From Eulemur rufifrons (taxonomy: Eukaryota; Chordata; Mammalia; Primates; Lemuridae): a stretch of DNA of 64,000 nucleotides. Position 1 is the first letter of the stretch, and each line of letters opens with the position of its first letter. Shown piece after piece: positions 11,401-20,084 of the stretch. The stretch lies in assembly GCF_041146395.1 (NCBI RefSeq), contig NC_091002.1:6442501-6506500 (forward strand), read 5' to 3'. The notes under the pieces are model-generated. The model did no database searches. It saw nothing but the letters and a program-made list of their open reading frames with translations, and was not told the origin of the DNA. The translations under genes and the position numbers were made by a program.

Positions 11401-13424
11401 CAGGACACACAAGCCCCACAGATGTGGGTGGGGCTGCCCCACCAAGTCAGAGGCTCCAGGACCCTCTGCCCCAGCTCCTTGTCTGGCCTGGCTGATGAAG
11501 CCCCAAGGGCAGCAACTGCCAAGGAAGAGGCCATGTCTGTCAGCCTGGGGCTGCCTCAGGCACGGGGGTAGTCAGACACTGCCCAGGGGAGCCGCAGGGG
11601 AGCTGGGCCCAGCTGGGGAGCCCTCCACATCCCTCACCAGTGCCCCCAGGTCCCCATCCCAGCAGGTGTGGAAGGCCAGGACCCCACCTCAGGACGGGAA
11701 TCATCAGAGATGCATGAGTGGCTTCAGCCAAGTAACTGAATCTCTCTGTGCCTCGGTTTCCTCAGAGGTAAATGAAGACTAAAAATAACATCACCTTCGT
11801 GGAGCTGGGGGGAAGGTTAATCAGTTGTGTGTGTGAAACACGTAGTGCAGAGAAAGCATTCAGGAAGCCTCAGCTATGATTCTGGTTGTCAGCTTTGGGT
11901 ACTCCAAGCCATAGGAACCTGCGGTCACATCCTGCAGTTTTATACAGGTGGCAGGGACTTGGGACGGGGAAGGAAGGCATCAAGGGCCAGGCTTGCTCAC
12001 TGAAGAGTCCCCAACACACTCATGTCCTTCTCTGAACTGTCCCCAACAGAGGACCAGGGGCTGGGACTCAGAGACAGGTCCCAGACAGGGCAGCTGGAGA
12101 CTCAACCAATTCTTGGCCAGGCTGAGGACGCCAGGACGCCACAGAGATGGGTCCCCGTGCCAGCCTTTCTGTTTCCCAAGAACAGGCAGGCCACAGGAAT
12201 GAGCCGCACCCTCTGCCAAGGGGCCCTGAAGCCCCCTGCCAGTGCAGCTCCCAGCCTGGTGACATGGAAGTAGCTGGGCCAAGGTGGGCTCCCCAGACAA
12301 TGCCAGGTGTGCCACGGTCTTCACAGCAGCCAGGAGAGTGGAAACTCCGGGGAGAGCCCTAGCTCAGGGTCCCCATTCCCCACCCAGGGAAGTGCATGCA
12401 TCCTGCTTTAGGGTTTCTGCAATCTGAGCACAAGGCCCAAGGGCATGGAGGCAGTAGCTGGCCCCAGGAGGAACTCCTTCACGGAGCCTGCCCCTGCAGC
12501 CGACTCCCTCTTTCTGCTCCCTTAAACAGGCCTCCTGTCCCAAAGAAGACGACCCCTGCACTTGTAGCTGGAGTTTCACTGTGTCTGGAGGCCGGGCAGG
12601 CGCGGTGGGCACTTTGGGAGGAGTAGGGGCCCGGGCAGGGCCTCCGCGCGCCTTCTTTGTCCAGGCTCCTGAGGGGGCTTGGCTCCTGGGGGCAGACAGA
12701 GAGAGCCGGCCCACCCACCCGCGGAGAGAAAGGGTGAGGGCCGGCAGCCCCACGGCGCCCCGACTGAGCCTCAGTTTCTCGGGACACGCGGGGCACCGGC
12801 CAGCACCCACTGACAAGTTTTTTCCTGCCTGGAAAAGTCCAGAACAACTTGGGGGCGGGAGCGGCTGCGGGAGGAGACCCCGGGCGGCGGGCGCTGTACG
12901 CGTGGCACTGTTTACGCGAGAGGCCGAGGAGGCGCGGCCGCGGGAAGATGGCGACGGCGCGGGCGGGGCGCGCGGGCGGGGCTGCGGCCGCGGCCCGGCG
13001 CGCCTCCTCCTCCAGGCTGGCCGCCGGGGCGCGCGGCGGCACAGCGAAGGCTGCGGGCCGGGGATCCTCCCGGGAGGACTCTCCGGGTGGGGACGGGACT
13101 GAGCTCGCGCCGGGCCGAGCGGAACTGGCTTCGGGCCGGGCGGGGGGCAGCCGCACGGGGGGCGGTACCTGTTGTTCGGGGCCTTGCGCACCAGGCCGGC
13201 CGCCTTTGTTTTCTTCCTGGCAAAGTCGCCGTCGAAGGGCAGCACTGAGGCGTAGCCGTGCTCGGCCTCTGCGGACAGACGGCGCGGTCAGCGGGCCCCC
13301 GCCCCGCCCGCGCCCCGCTGCCCGCCCGCCGTCCGGCGCACAAAGGGGCGCGGGCGCTACCTCGGTCCCTGCGCTCCAGGTACTCGGCCGCCTCCAGCAG
13401 GATCAGCAGGGAATTCAGCTCCAT
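2308..13424 (-). CDS. MXD4: MXD4 (MAD4), MAX dimerization protein 4, complete gene
   Basis: Six coding exons join in frame on the minus strand: 13424-13361, 13268-13169, 9800-9771, 4102-3988, 3046-2884 and 2465-2308. They total 630 nt, or 209 residues plus TAG, the length I recall for human MXD4. Every intron is GT-AG. The start ATG (13424-13422) has A at -3 and G at +4. Residues about 6-23 ([16 protein letters not shown]) are the amphipathic SIN3-interacting helix. Residues about 53-103 are the bHLH, with basic segment NELEKHRRAKLR. A leucine zipper follows (about 104-140), then an acidic Ser-rich tail. Known for the family: MXD proteins dimerize with MAX in the nucleus, bind CACGTG E-boxes and recruit SIN3-HDAC to repress MYC targets during differentiation. 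The C-terminus reads RRPGRPGLL, slightly unlike the human ending I recall. No frameshift or stop is present, so the gene looks functional. Confidence 0.97.
2466..2883 (-). other. MXD4 intron 5
   Basis: A 418-nt GT-AG intron between the zipper exon and the last exon. I see no repeat, RNA gene or additional exon in it. Confidence 0.85.
2884..3046 (-). CDS. MXD4: MXD4 coding exon 5 (leucine zipper)
   Basis: This 163-nt exon encodes the zipper from [20 protein letters not shown] through [19 protein letters not shown], then [15 protein letters not shown]. Leucines recur at heptad spacing and pair with MAX. QLQREH has Arg where I recall Gln in human. The acceptor is CCCCAG|AAA. The donor is CAAG|GTGGGG, moderate in strength. 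Confidence 0.96.
3047..3987 (-). other. MXD4 intron 4
   Basis: A 941-nt GT-AG intron, GC-rich. I see no interspersed repeat or coding signal. The plus-strand ORFs crossing it are shadows of GC-rich sequence. Confidence 0.8.
3988..4102 (-). CDS. MXD4: MXD4 coding exon 4 (helix-loop-helix)
   Basis: This 115-nt exon encodes [19 protein letters not shown], then [20 protein letters not shown], covering helix 1, loop and helix 2. The helix-packing residues Leu, Leu, Val, Leu, Leu and the Lys of helix 2 are all present. The donor is AAG|GTGAGC and the acceptor is TTTCAG|AC. Confidence 0.96.
4960..5130 (-). mobile_element. L1-like LINE relic, antisense
   Basis: The stretch around GGAGTGGAACTGCCAGGTCA, followed by wording like 'cctgctgcccaactgccctg', matches the familiar antisense L1 pattern (GGAATTGCTGGGTCA...CCAAACTG). 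It is strongly diverged and its ends are unclear. Confidence 0.45.
5800..6700 (+). mobile_element. Old, strongly diverged LINE (L1M-type) remnant
   Basis: An AT-rich island inside GC-rich intron 3. Parts resemble L1 ORF2 3' wording: GCAAATTGCAGAATACGAGG, GAAATGAAAACTCAAAC, GGAGATACAAATTGTCACCC, CTGGTGGGAGAGCAAAGG and CTCTACTTCTAGGACCC. The TTCTGTATTTTCCAGGTTTT segment near 6118 recurs near 47540 beside another L1 relic, supporting common repeat origin. No coding capacity remains. Confidence 0.5.
9771..9800 (-). CDS. MXD4: MXD4 coding exon 3, a 30-nt microexon of the basic region
   Basis: This 30-nt exon is too short for ORF detection. It encodes the completion of Arg55 followed by [10 protein letters not shown], the DNA-contacting basic region with the His-Glu-Arg pattern of E-box-binding bHLHZ proteins. 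It is flanked by a TCTGAACAG-type acceptor at 9801-9802 and a perfect GTAAGT donor at 9770-9765. A microexon of this size and content is the family pattern as I recall it from MXI1 and MXD1. Joining it to its neighbours restores phase exactly (164 + 30 + 115 = 309 nt, 103 codons). Confidence 0.95.
9801..13168 (-). other. MXD4 intron 2
   Basis: A 3.4-kb intron. Its 5' third (12.6-13.17 kb) is part of the CpG island and remains open in the MXD4 frame as far as 12364. A MIR relic lies at about 11730-11875. No other gene is supported here. Confidence 0.8.
11730..11875 (+). repeat. MIR SINE relic
   Basis: Contains CTCTCTGTGCCTCGGTTTCC followed by a GGTAAATGAAG segment and an AAAGCATTCAGG-type tail, which is the MIR core and 3' pattern in sense orientation. 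Confidence 0.75.
13169..13268 (-). CDS. MXD4: MXD4 coding exon 2
   Basis: This 100-nt exon encodes [20 protein letters not shown] and on to APNNR, the linker between the SID helix and the basic region. The acceptor is CTGTCCGCAG|AG and the donor is AACAG|GTACCG. The donor departs from GTRAGT at +4 to +6 and is the weakest in the gene. The intron before it is only 92 bp (13269-13360) and very GC-rich. The frame continues open into the next intron for about 800 nt (see findings). Confidence 0.95.
13361..13424 (-). CDS. MXD4: MXD4 coding exon 1 (start codon, SIN3-interaction helix)
   Basis: This 64-nt coding part encodes [20 protein letters not shown] and the next Arg, then one base of codon 22. 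The hydrophobic heptads ([11 protein letters not shown]) are the SID helix that docks on the SIN3 PAH2 domain. The donor reads GAG|GTAGCG, with a non-consensus C at +5. The reading frame stays open upstream of the ATG for 114 codons to a further ATG at 13766, so the 5' end does not itself prove the start. MELN is chosen by homology and its good initiation context. Confidence 0.95.
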
Positions 13425-13935
13425 CCTCCTGCCCGCGCCGCCTGCACGCCCGGGGACGGCGGCGGCCGCTGCCCGGCCCACTCTGGCCGGCTCCGCTCGC
13501 CGCCCGCCCCGCGCGGCCGCGGCACCACTTCCCAGACTCCGCGGACTCGCTGTGCGCTCGGCCGCCACCCTCCGCCTCGGGCCCTCAAATTGACACATAA
13601 GGGCGAGCGGCGGCCAGCGCAGCCAATGGGAGCAGGCACTGCGACTCCGGGGGCGGGCACTGAGCTGGGCCGAGGCCAATGGGGACAGGCCGAACGCCTC
13701 GGGCCGGGCCGACAATGTTGACAGATGCGAAGCTCGGTTCCGATAGGCCGGCCGCGGTAGTAACAATTTAGAAGCCCAAGCTTAGCAACAGCACGTGGTG
13801 GCCCGGCCCCCGCGCGCGCTGACTGGTGGCGGTCGTGCATGTTAAGTAGGCTCGGCGCGCCGATTGGACCAGAGCGGCCTATGTAAAGTAGGGGCCGCGG
13901 ACCAATGGCCAGCAGCGGGGCGCGCGGCCAATGAG
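13425..13935 (-). promoter_or_regulatory. MXD4 proximal promoter with five CCAAT/ATTGG boxes and a CACGTG E-box
   Basis: CCAAT occurs on the plus strand at 13623, 13676, 13902 and 13928, and ATTGG at 13863, all embedded in GGCCAATGG-like NF-Y contexts. A palindromic CACGTG E-box lies at 13792-13797, about 370 bp upstream of the ATG. GC boxes lie between them. NF-Y and Sp1 are the expected binders of such elements. The E-box is the consensus for MYC/MAX/MXD itself. The exact transcription start cannot be read from sequence alone. Confidence 0.7.
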
Positions 13936-14779
13936 GGCGCTGCGGCTGGACACATTGCCGAGAGGAAGCGGAGCGCGCGGGGGACCGCCAGTGCCTGACC
14001 CAGCGCCAGGCCCGTGGGGACGCGAGGCGCGTCTTGAGTGACTCCGGGCTTGGGCGTGCACCCGCCCGGGCGGCGGGTCTGTGCACAACACGCTCAGGAA
14101 CCTGTGCCCAGGGCCAGCTGCAACACTGGCTCCGCGGGTGGACGGGGTCTTGGGGTCTCGGGGCCTCGAGGTCTGCTCGGGGGTCTCGCGTGGGACTGCA
14201 AACGACTCTCCTCCCCACCGGACACAGAGTGGCCCCAGGAAAGGCTGGGCCTTGGGGGAGGGGCGCAGACAGTTTGAGCCTAAGAGCCAGGCCTCTGAGG
14301 GTATCAATGGGGAAACTGAGGCTCAGAACTGCTCAGTGGACACCAGGGCTGAAGGAGGGGCCCCAGCCCCAGAGAAGGAGACAAAGATCCGCCGCCAGAA
14401 TCGAGACGGGCTTCCAAGAGTGGAGGGCTGTGTGCTTTGTGTCTGGTCTGAAGGGTGGGAATATTCCCAGAGGCAGGCGCTGCTCTCTCTGGCCAAAGAA
14501 GCACTTTCTAGAGAGGGAAGTCGCCGTAAGTGGGACGAGGACCCTAAGGCTGGCCCAGGAAGTGTGGGACTGGCCTCAGCGATGCTCAGTGCTCCTTGAT
14601 CTTCCCTCTCACTGATTTTTTGAGGTCAATGGCTTGGGTGCTCTTGAGGGTGGGACCAGCAGGCTGGAGAGTTTTGTGGCATAAGGTGGCTGGACCACCC
14701 TACAGAAGTTCTAAATGTAGTGGAGGGCTGCAGCCAACAAAATATAACAAAAAACTGTAAAACCTCAGCACTTTGAGCC

Positions 14780-14970
14780 TTCAGACTGATGTGAAAGCTT
14801 TATATGCACTTCCTTATGTATTTCTGCATGCCCAGTTTACAGATAAGGAAACCAGGGCCCTTGAGGTTCAGGGACTTGCTAGCGTCCCCCAGATATCCCA
14901 GCAAAATGGAGATCAGTGCTCCCACACACGAGATTCAGGGCTGGTGGTACAGGAGTGTGAAAACCAAAGC
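14780..14970 (-). repeat. MIR SINE relic, antisense
   Basis: CAGTTTACAGATAAGGAAAC followed by a GGTTCAGGGACTTGCTAG-type segment is the reverse-complement MIR pattern (cf. GATGAGGAAACTGAGG...GACTTGCCC). A shorter fragment, GGGGAAACTGAGGCTCAG, lies at about 14308-14330. Confidence 0.65.
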
Positions 14971-17374
14971 CACCTCCTGGCCCAGCCACACCTGCTGGGG
15001 TGTAAGCCACAGCTGTCTGATCTGTGAAGTGGGATTAAGAATACTATGTGCTGCAGGACCCAATGGGGACGTGAGACAGCCCTGCGTGGACATTAACCCC
15101 CTTGATGTTAACGGGGCTCTTCTGGTTCCTGTCCCACATCACCCCAGGGCCAGGGCAGAGCCCCTAACAAGAACTCAGTGCTGAGGCCTTCTGGGTTAGT
15201 CTGCCCAGAGCTGTGCAGGGTGAAGGGGGGTGCCAAATCTGGCAAGGAGTGGGATGCATTCTGTGCTCTGAGGACCTGGGCTCTCCACCTGCTGGTCAGC
15301 ATTTTGCAAAGTTGCTCCATCCCTGGTTTGGCTGCCCAGTGGGTTGCTGCCTGTCACCTCCTTCATGAGAGCGTGCCTGCTGGGCACAGTGCCCTGCCTC
15401 CTCCCTGCCATGGGGTGAGAGGTTTGTTCAGTGCCACAGCTGGCAGGACAGGTGCCCAGGTGTGACTGTGGGGAGCCATCTGTGTGCTACTTCCCAGCCT
15501 GAGATTTTTAACTTGGACCTAGGCCATTTTACCCCCAGCCAACCCAAGATCAAGTACTTCCCAGGAGCCCAAGGGGTGCAACTTTGCCTGGGAGTGTGTA
15601 TGTGGGCGCCACTGCCTGGGGCAGTGTGCAGGAGTCGTGGGGGGACTGCGAGGGGCTGGGCAGACAGAGGACCGGGGCAGCCAAGGAGGCGCCACAGGCT
15701 AGCAAGGATGGGAAGGGAGCGGAGGGAGTGGCGGGCAAGTCCTGGAGCCAACTTCAGCCAGGCCGGGGTGGCTGTGGCTGGGCCTGGAGGCCCCCAGGGG
15801 AGATTTGGAAGCCACTACAAGCCAGCACCAGTGGGATGGGAGGACATACAGGTGAGGGGCTCTGTCTCTCCTGGGGCTGGCTGGGCCTCTATACCCACAA
15901 GCCTCAGCGTGCCCCCCCAAGATGGGCAGAGGCAGCTCAGGTCAGCACTGGGGCACACGGCCGCCTGTGGAGCCCAGGGGAGAGGTTGGGGAGGGGAGCA
16001 CATGGCTTGGGCTGGCCTGCAGCGGGTGGGCTGTCCCAGGCCCCTTCTGGAGTAAGGTCCCCAGGTCCTAGAAGCCTTTCCTGGGCCCAGGCTGGACCAG
16101 GTGCCTCCTTGCCCATCCCCTCCCCCAGGCCTGCCCAGCCCTTCCTGCCCCTTCTCCAGGGAGCCCATGGCCGGGAGGGAAGGGCAGACATCTCAAGCCT
16201 TCTGCCCAGGGAGCCCAGTCCCCCTGCCCTGCTCTGGTGGGGGCTGTCTCCACTCCCACTCCTGAGCCTGCTCCATGCACCCAAGCCCCCAGGGCCTCCA
16301 CCTGCTGGACCAGACACATGCCCCTCACTGCCCTATCCTCTAAGCCCGCGGCCCAGTCTTAGACTCCCCCGCCACCCCCTGGAGTGTTCTCCCTCACTAC
16401 CCTTTTGGGGAGCCCAGCCTCTCCCACTCTACCTCAGCCGGGGCTCTAAGAGGAGGGCAGGGCCTGAATCTAGAAGGGGCTTCCCCAATTTTGGGTGGAA
16501 GGCCAGGGCTGGTAAGTCTTCAGTCTGCCTGGACTTCTCCCTGCACCCCCCCCACCCCGCCCACCTGGGTTTTCTTCCCCCAGCCCCAGCCCTGCCTCAG
16601 CTTCCTGAGCTGTAAAACAAGGACGCTCTGTCCACCTCTGGGGGCACTGGGAGGATGGGATGAAGGATCCCTGGTTCGGCCTGGGAAAGGCTGCCTTACT
16701 TCCCTCCCCCAGGGTCCCATGAGGGTATCAAAGGCCCTAAGGAGACCTGAGGGAAAGAAACCTCTGGAAGACTGCTTCCCAGCCTTCCCTGCGCTTACTG
16801 AGCCCAACTTCCTTTCTCTGGACTCAGGATCACCAACCTCCCTGTCGCCACCGCACACGAACGTGGGCACCCTGGTTCTGGAATGGACCCTGGTTCCAGA
16901 ATGCACCCTGTCCTCTCAGCCTGTCTGAGGGCCTCAACACAGCACACTACACCCCCAGGGAGGGGAGCTTGGTGAGGCCCACCCTCTTCCAGGGCCTATT
17001 TCCTGCACTGCCTGGATGCCTGGCCCTGGTTCCACCTCCTGTCTCGCCTTTGGCCTCCCCGGTCACTGGGACAGATGTCCTGCAGCCCCGGCCCCCAGCC
17101 CCACATTCTGGGCAGGAGGCTGCCCTGTGTGTCTCCTCCCCTGGCCCGAAGCCTGCCTCTCCTCAGACCCTGGGGGTGGCTGGCATGGGCAGCTCCCTCA
17201 GGCAGGTCCTGCGGGACGGCCCCAGTCATCAGGCACTGGAGAGCCACAACTGGCCCCCCAGTGTGTGCCTACCCCCAGAAGGCCTCCCTGCACTGAGAGG
17301 CCTGCTTGTGTGCCAACACCAGGGGGGTCAGGGGGTCCCATCCCCAAAGACACCCTAGATTCTAGTCTGGCCAT

Positions 17375-17510
17375 GAGAAGTTGACAAACTCACTTAACCT
17401 CTCTGAACCTCAGTTTCCCTAGCTATAAAATGGGGGTGAATGAGAATGTATGCAAAGCCCTGGGCTGCAGCGGGCTGGGCACAGCGGGTGCCCAGGAAGT
17501 GGCAGGAACC
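17375..17510 (+). repeat. MIR SINE relic
   Basis: TTAACCTCTCTGAACCTCAG, then TTTCCCTAGCTATAAAATGG, is the MIR core in sense orientation, with a GCTGGGCACAG 3' segment. Confidence 0.8.
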
Positions 17511-19654
17511 TGAAAATCAGTATCAAATCAACAAGTGCTAGCCTTTGGCCCTGCCCACAGGGCAATGGGGCCTTGGAGAGATGGGGCCTGCCCAGTCACA
17601 ACTGGTCATAGCAGTCTCGATCAGAACCTGGGGTGGGGCAAGGCTGCCCTGGCTGGCCAGCCATGGGCACCAGGCCAGGCCTCCAAGCATTTGGGGGCCT
17701 TCCAAAAAGTTTGACACTCAGGAAGACATCGTTTCCAGAGTACAAAAAGAAGACAGCAAAATCAAAATGCATGAAGATGTAATTAAATATCTACATAATG
17801 TAATGTCAACATTATTTTTAAACTTAAAATAAGAAACAGTTCATTATATTTGTGAACAATTGGTGGGGTAGATGTTTTTCTCACTTTATAAACTTTTCTC
17901 TCTGTGCTGATGACCCCTGGACGACCTAGACAATTGTAAATTAAATGAATTTCTTATAGCCAAAGTGTCCAAAAGCAGAAGACTAAAACTTCCTTTCAAA
18001 AACTTTTATAGGGGATAAAAAGGTTATGAAGGAGGGTTCTGGGTGCAGTTCAGACACTTGCCGTGGTGTCATGGTGGTCTCCCAAGTTGGTAGGGCCAGA
18101 GCCACTGACAGCTGGACAGGCCCAGGCTCAGGCCACCGGAGACAGAGGGGCCCAGCCTGGCCCTGCTGCTGCTCCATGCCCCCAGTGGTGCAGAGGCCCT
18201 TTCTTCTTCAAGACCTGGGGAGGACCTTCCTGGGGTAGAAGAGCAGGTCTCCCTCCCATGAATGGCAGGGGCTCTGCTGGGAGGAGAGGGGTGCTGCTAT
18301 CTGGGAAGCCTTCCTGGAAGAGGTGCATCTGGGAGGGTCTGGGAGCACCTACAGGACTCTGGGGCATGGGGGTGGCATGGGGTGGGTACTTTGGGTCCTG
18401 CCTGCCTCTCCTCAGCTCCCACTGCAGAGTCCAGGGAACAGGAAAGCAAGGGCTGGGTCAGCCTGAGGCACTGGGCCCACAAACAGGCTGGAGCTGCCCC
18501 TCCAGGGTGCTGTCAGCCGCCACCCCGACCCTTCCCCAGCCTCCCTAAGCCATTTGGGCATGGTCTGTCCTGCCTTTGGTCATTGCCGTGTCAGGCCTCT
18601 CTGGACTCTCCACCATCTGATGGACCTTGAGGACGAGGGCCTGGCTAGTGGGTCTGGCTGCGCTGGGAGCTCTGTTTAGACTTGGGGTGCCTGGCCATAG
18701 TGGACGGCCCCAGCAGGGAAGTGCTCCAGGTGCCCCCAACACAGTGGAACCTTGGCAGCTAGAGTCCCTAGAAGAGGCAGTGGGGTGGGGTGCCCCCTGG
18801 CGGCCCTTAGAGGCTACAGCTGGTCTCCCTGCTTCAGACCCGCCTCCCCACCCCACCCCCGCCCCCGCCCCCAACTTGGCGTCCATCACCTTTATCACCA
18901 AGAAGGACACCTCTTGCGTGCACGCCCACACTGCCCCAGGGCCTTCTGCCCTGTGCTCCTGACCTCCTCATCCTTGCTCAGCCCGGGAACCAGCACAGCT
19001 CAATGGTGTGGGCTGGGGAGACTTGGCTGCCTCCCAGACAGGACAGCTGGCAGCTGGCCTGGGCTCCCCCCTCGGGAAGGCAGGCCAGGCCACAAGCTGC
19101 TGTAGAGGTGAGCCATGGGGGGCCACAGGGGCAGTTCCAGAGGCCAGAGTGTGTGGGGGTGGCAGGGGGAGGGGCTCTGGAGCCGCCTCTGTGGTGGCTG
19201 AGCTGAGCCCACGGTGGAAAGAGCAGGACCCAGCGGGGCTTCCCCCTTCCCTCCCTCATGCCACCTCCCCAAGTTACGATGTGGCGATCTCTGCCCCAGG
19301 GCCTGCTCCTGAGCCCCTGGGATACCCGTTCTGTGACTTGTAAGCCTGTCCCTGGGAGCTGCAGACTGCCTCTGGGGTCCTGAGCCCCTGTGGGGTGGGC
19401 ACAGCCCAGCCTCGGGCCCCTGCCTGTTCCCTGAAGCTGGGGTGGGGTGGGAGGTGCTGGAGAACAGTGCCTGTGCACAGCCCAGAGAGGGCGGGAGGCG
19501 CCGTGCTCAGGGCAGCCTCTCCTCCTTCCAGCTGCCCCATGAGCAACCAGGCGGAGCCACTGCCTCTCGAGGTGGCTTCCCCTGGAATATTAATACTTCC
19601 AGGCTCCTCACATCACAGGACGCTTCTGCTTCCGCCTCTTGTGGGACCCTCCTA

Positions 19655-19790
19655 GAAGCCTGCGACCCAGCTCTGCCGCTTACTGACCTCTGTGAGCCTC
19701 AGTTTCCCCATCTATAACAGGGATCCTGCTGCCTTGAGGGACTGTCGTGGGAGCAGAGGGGACAGCATATGTGAAGCCAGGGAATGCAGC
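19655..19790 (+). repeat. MIR SINE relic
   Basis: GCTCTGCCGCTTACTGACCT, then CTGTGAGCCTCAGTTTCCCC, then ATCTATAACAGGG, is the MIR core in sense orientation. An antisense-like GGGAAACTGAGGCTCAGG follows at about 19836. Confidence 0.8.
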
Positions 19791-20084
19791 ATGCTCAGGA
19801 AACACCAGCAGGAAGGACCATGGTGGCGAGGACGGGGAAACTGAGGCTCAGGAATGCTGACCTGCATGTGGTCCTGAGGCTGGTCTGCAGGGGCTGACTC
19901 CAGATCCAGAGCCCTGGGCACTTCCCCCACCGTCACCCCCAGCTCTCCCAGTCTGGAACCCCAGCTCTGGGTGGGCAGCAGGTCAGCCCTTCTAGATCCT
20001 TCCTGAGCTGGATTCTGCCTGAGACCAACCCTTCTCACCCCCAGGTTCTGGCTCTGCCTTTGTGGTGAGGATAACCCATGGTAG

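Larger units (their letters stand above)
12590..14110. promoter_or_regulatory. CpG island spanning the MXD4 promoter, exon 1, exon 2 and the start of intron 2
   Basis: This interval is dense in CpG and GC boxes (for example GGGGCGGG near 13650 and GGCGGGGCGCGCGG near 12963), in contrast to both flanks. It contains the MXD4 start codon, the 92-bp intron 1 and the upstream CCAAT cluster. There is no TATA box at a sensible distance. This fits a broad, TATA-less promoter active in many cell types. Confidence 0.85.

Noticed and set aside
12479..13156. 225-codon minus-strand ORF overlapping MXD4 exon 2 and intron 2 in another frame
   Set aside because: Shadow of CpG-island sequence. The MXD4 frame is the one with homology.
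15584..16615. 343-codon plus-strand ORF in the intergenic spacer
   Set aside because: Pro/Gly/Ser/Trp-rich composition with no domain, no splice context and no promoter-like start. GC-rich DNA gives such frames by chance. Cross-species conservation would be needed to revive it.
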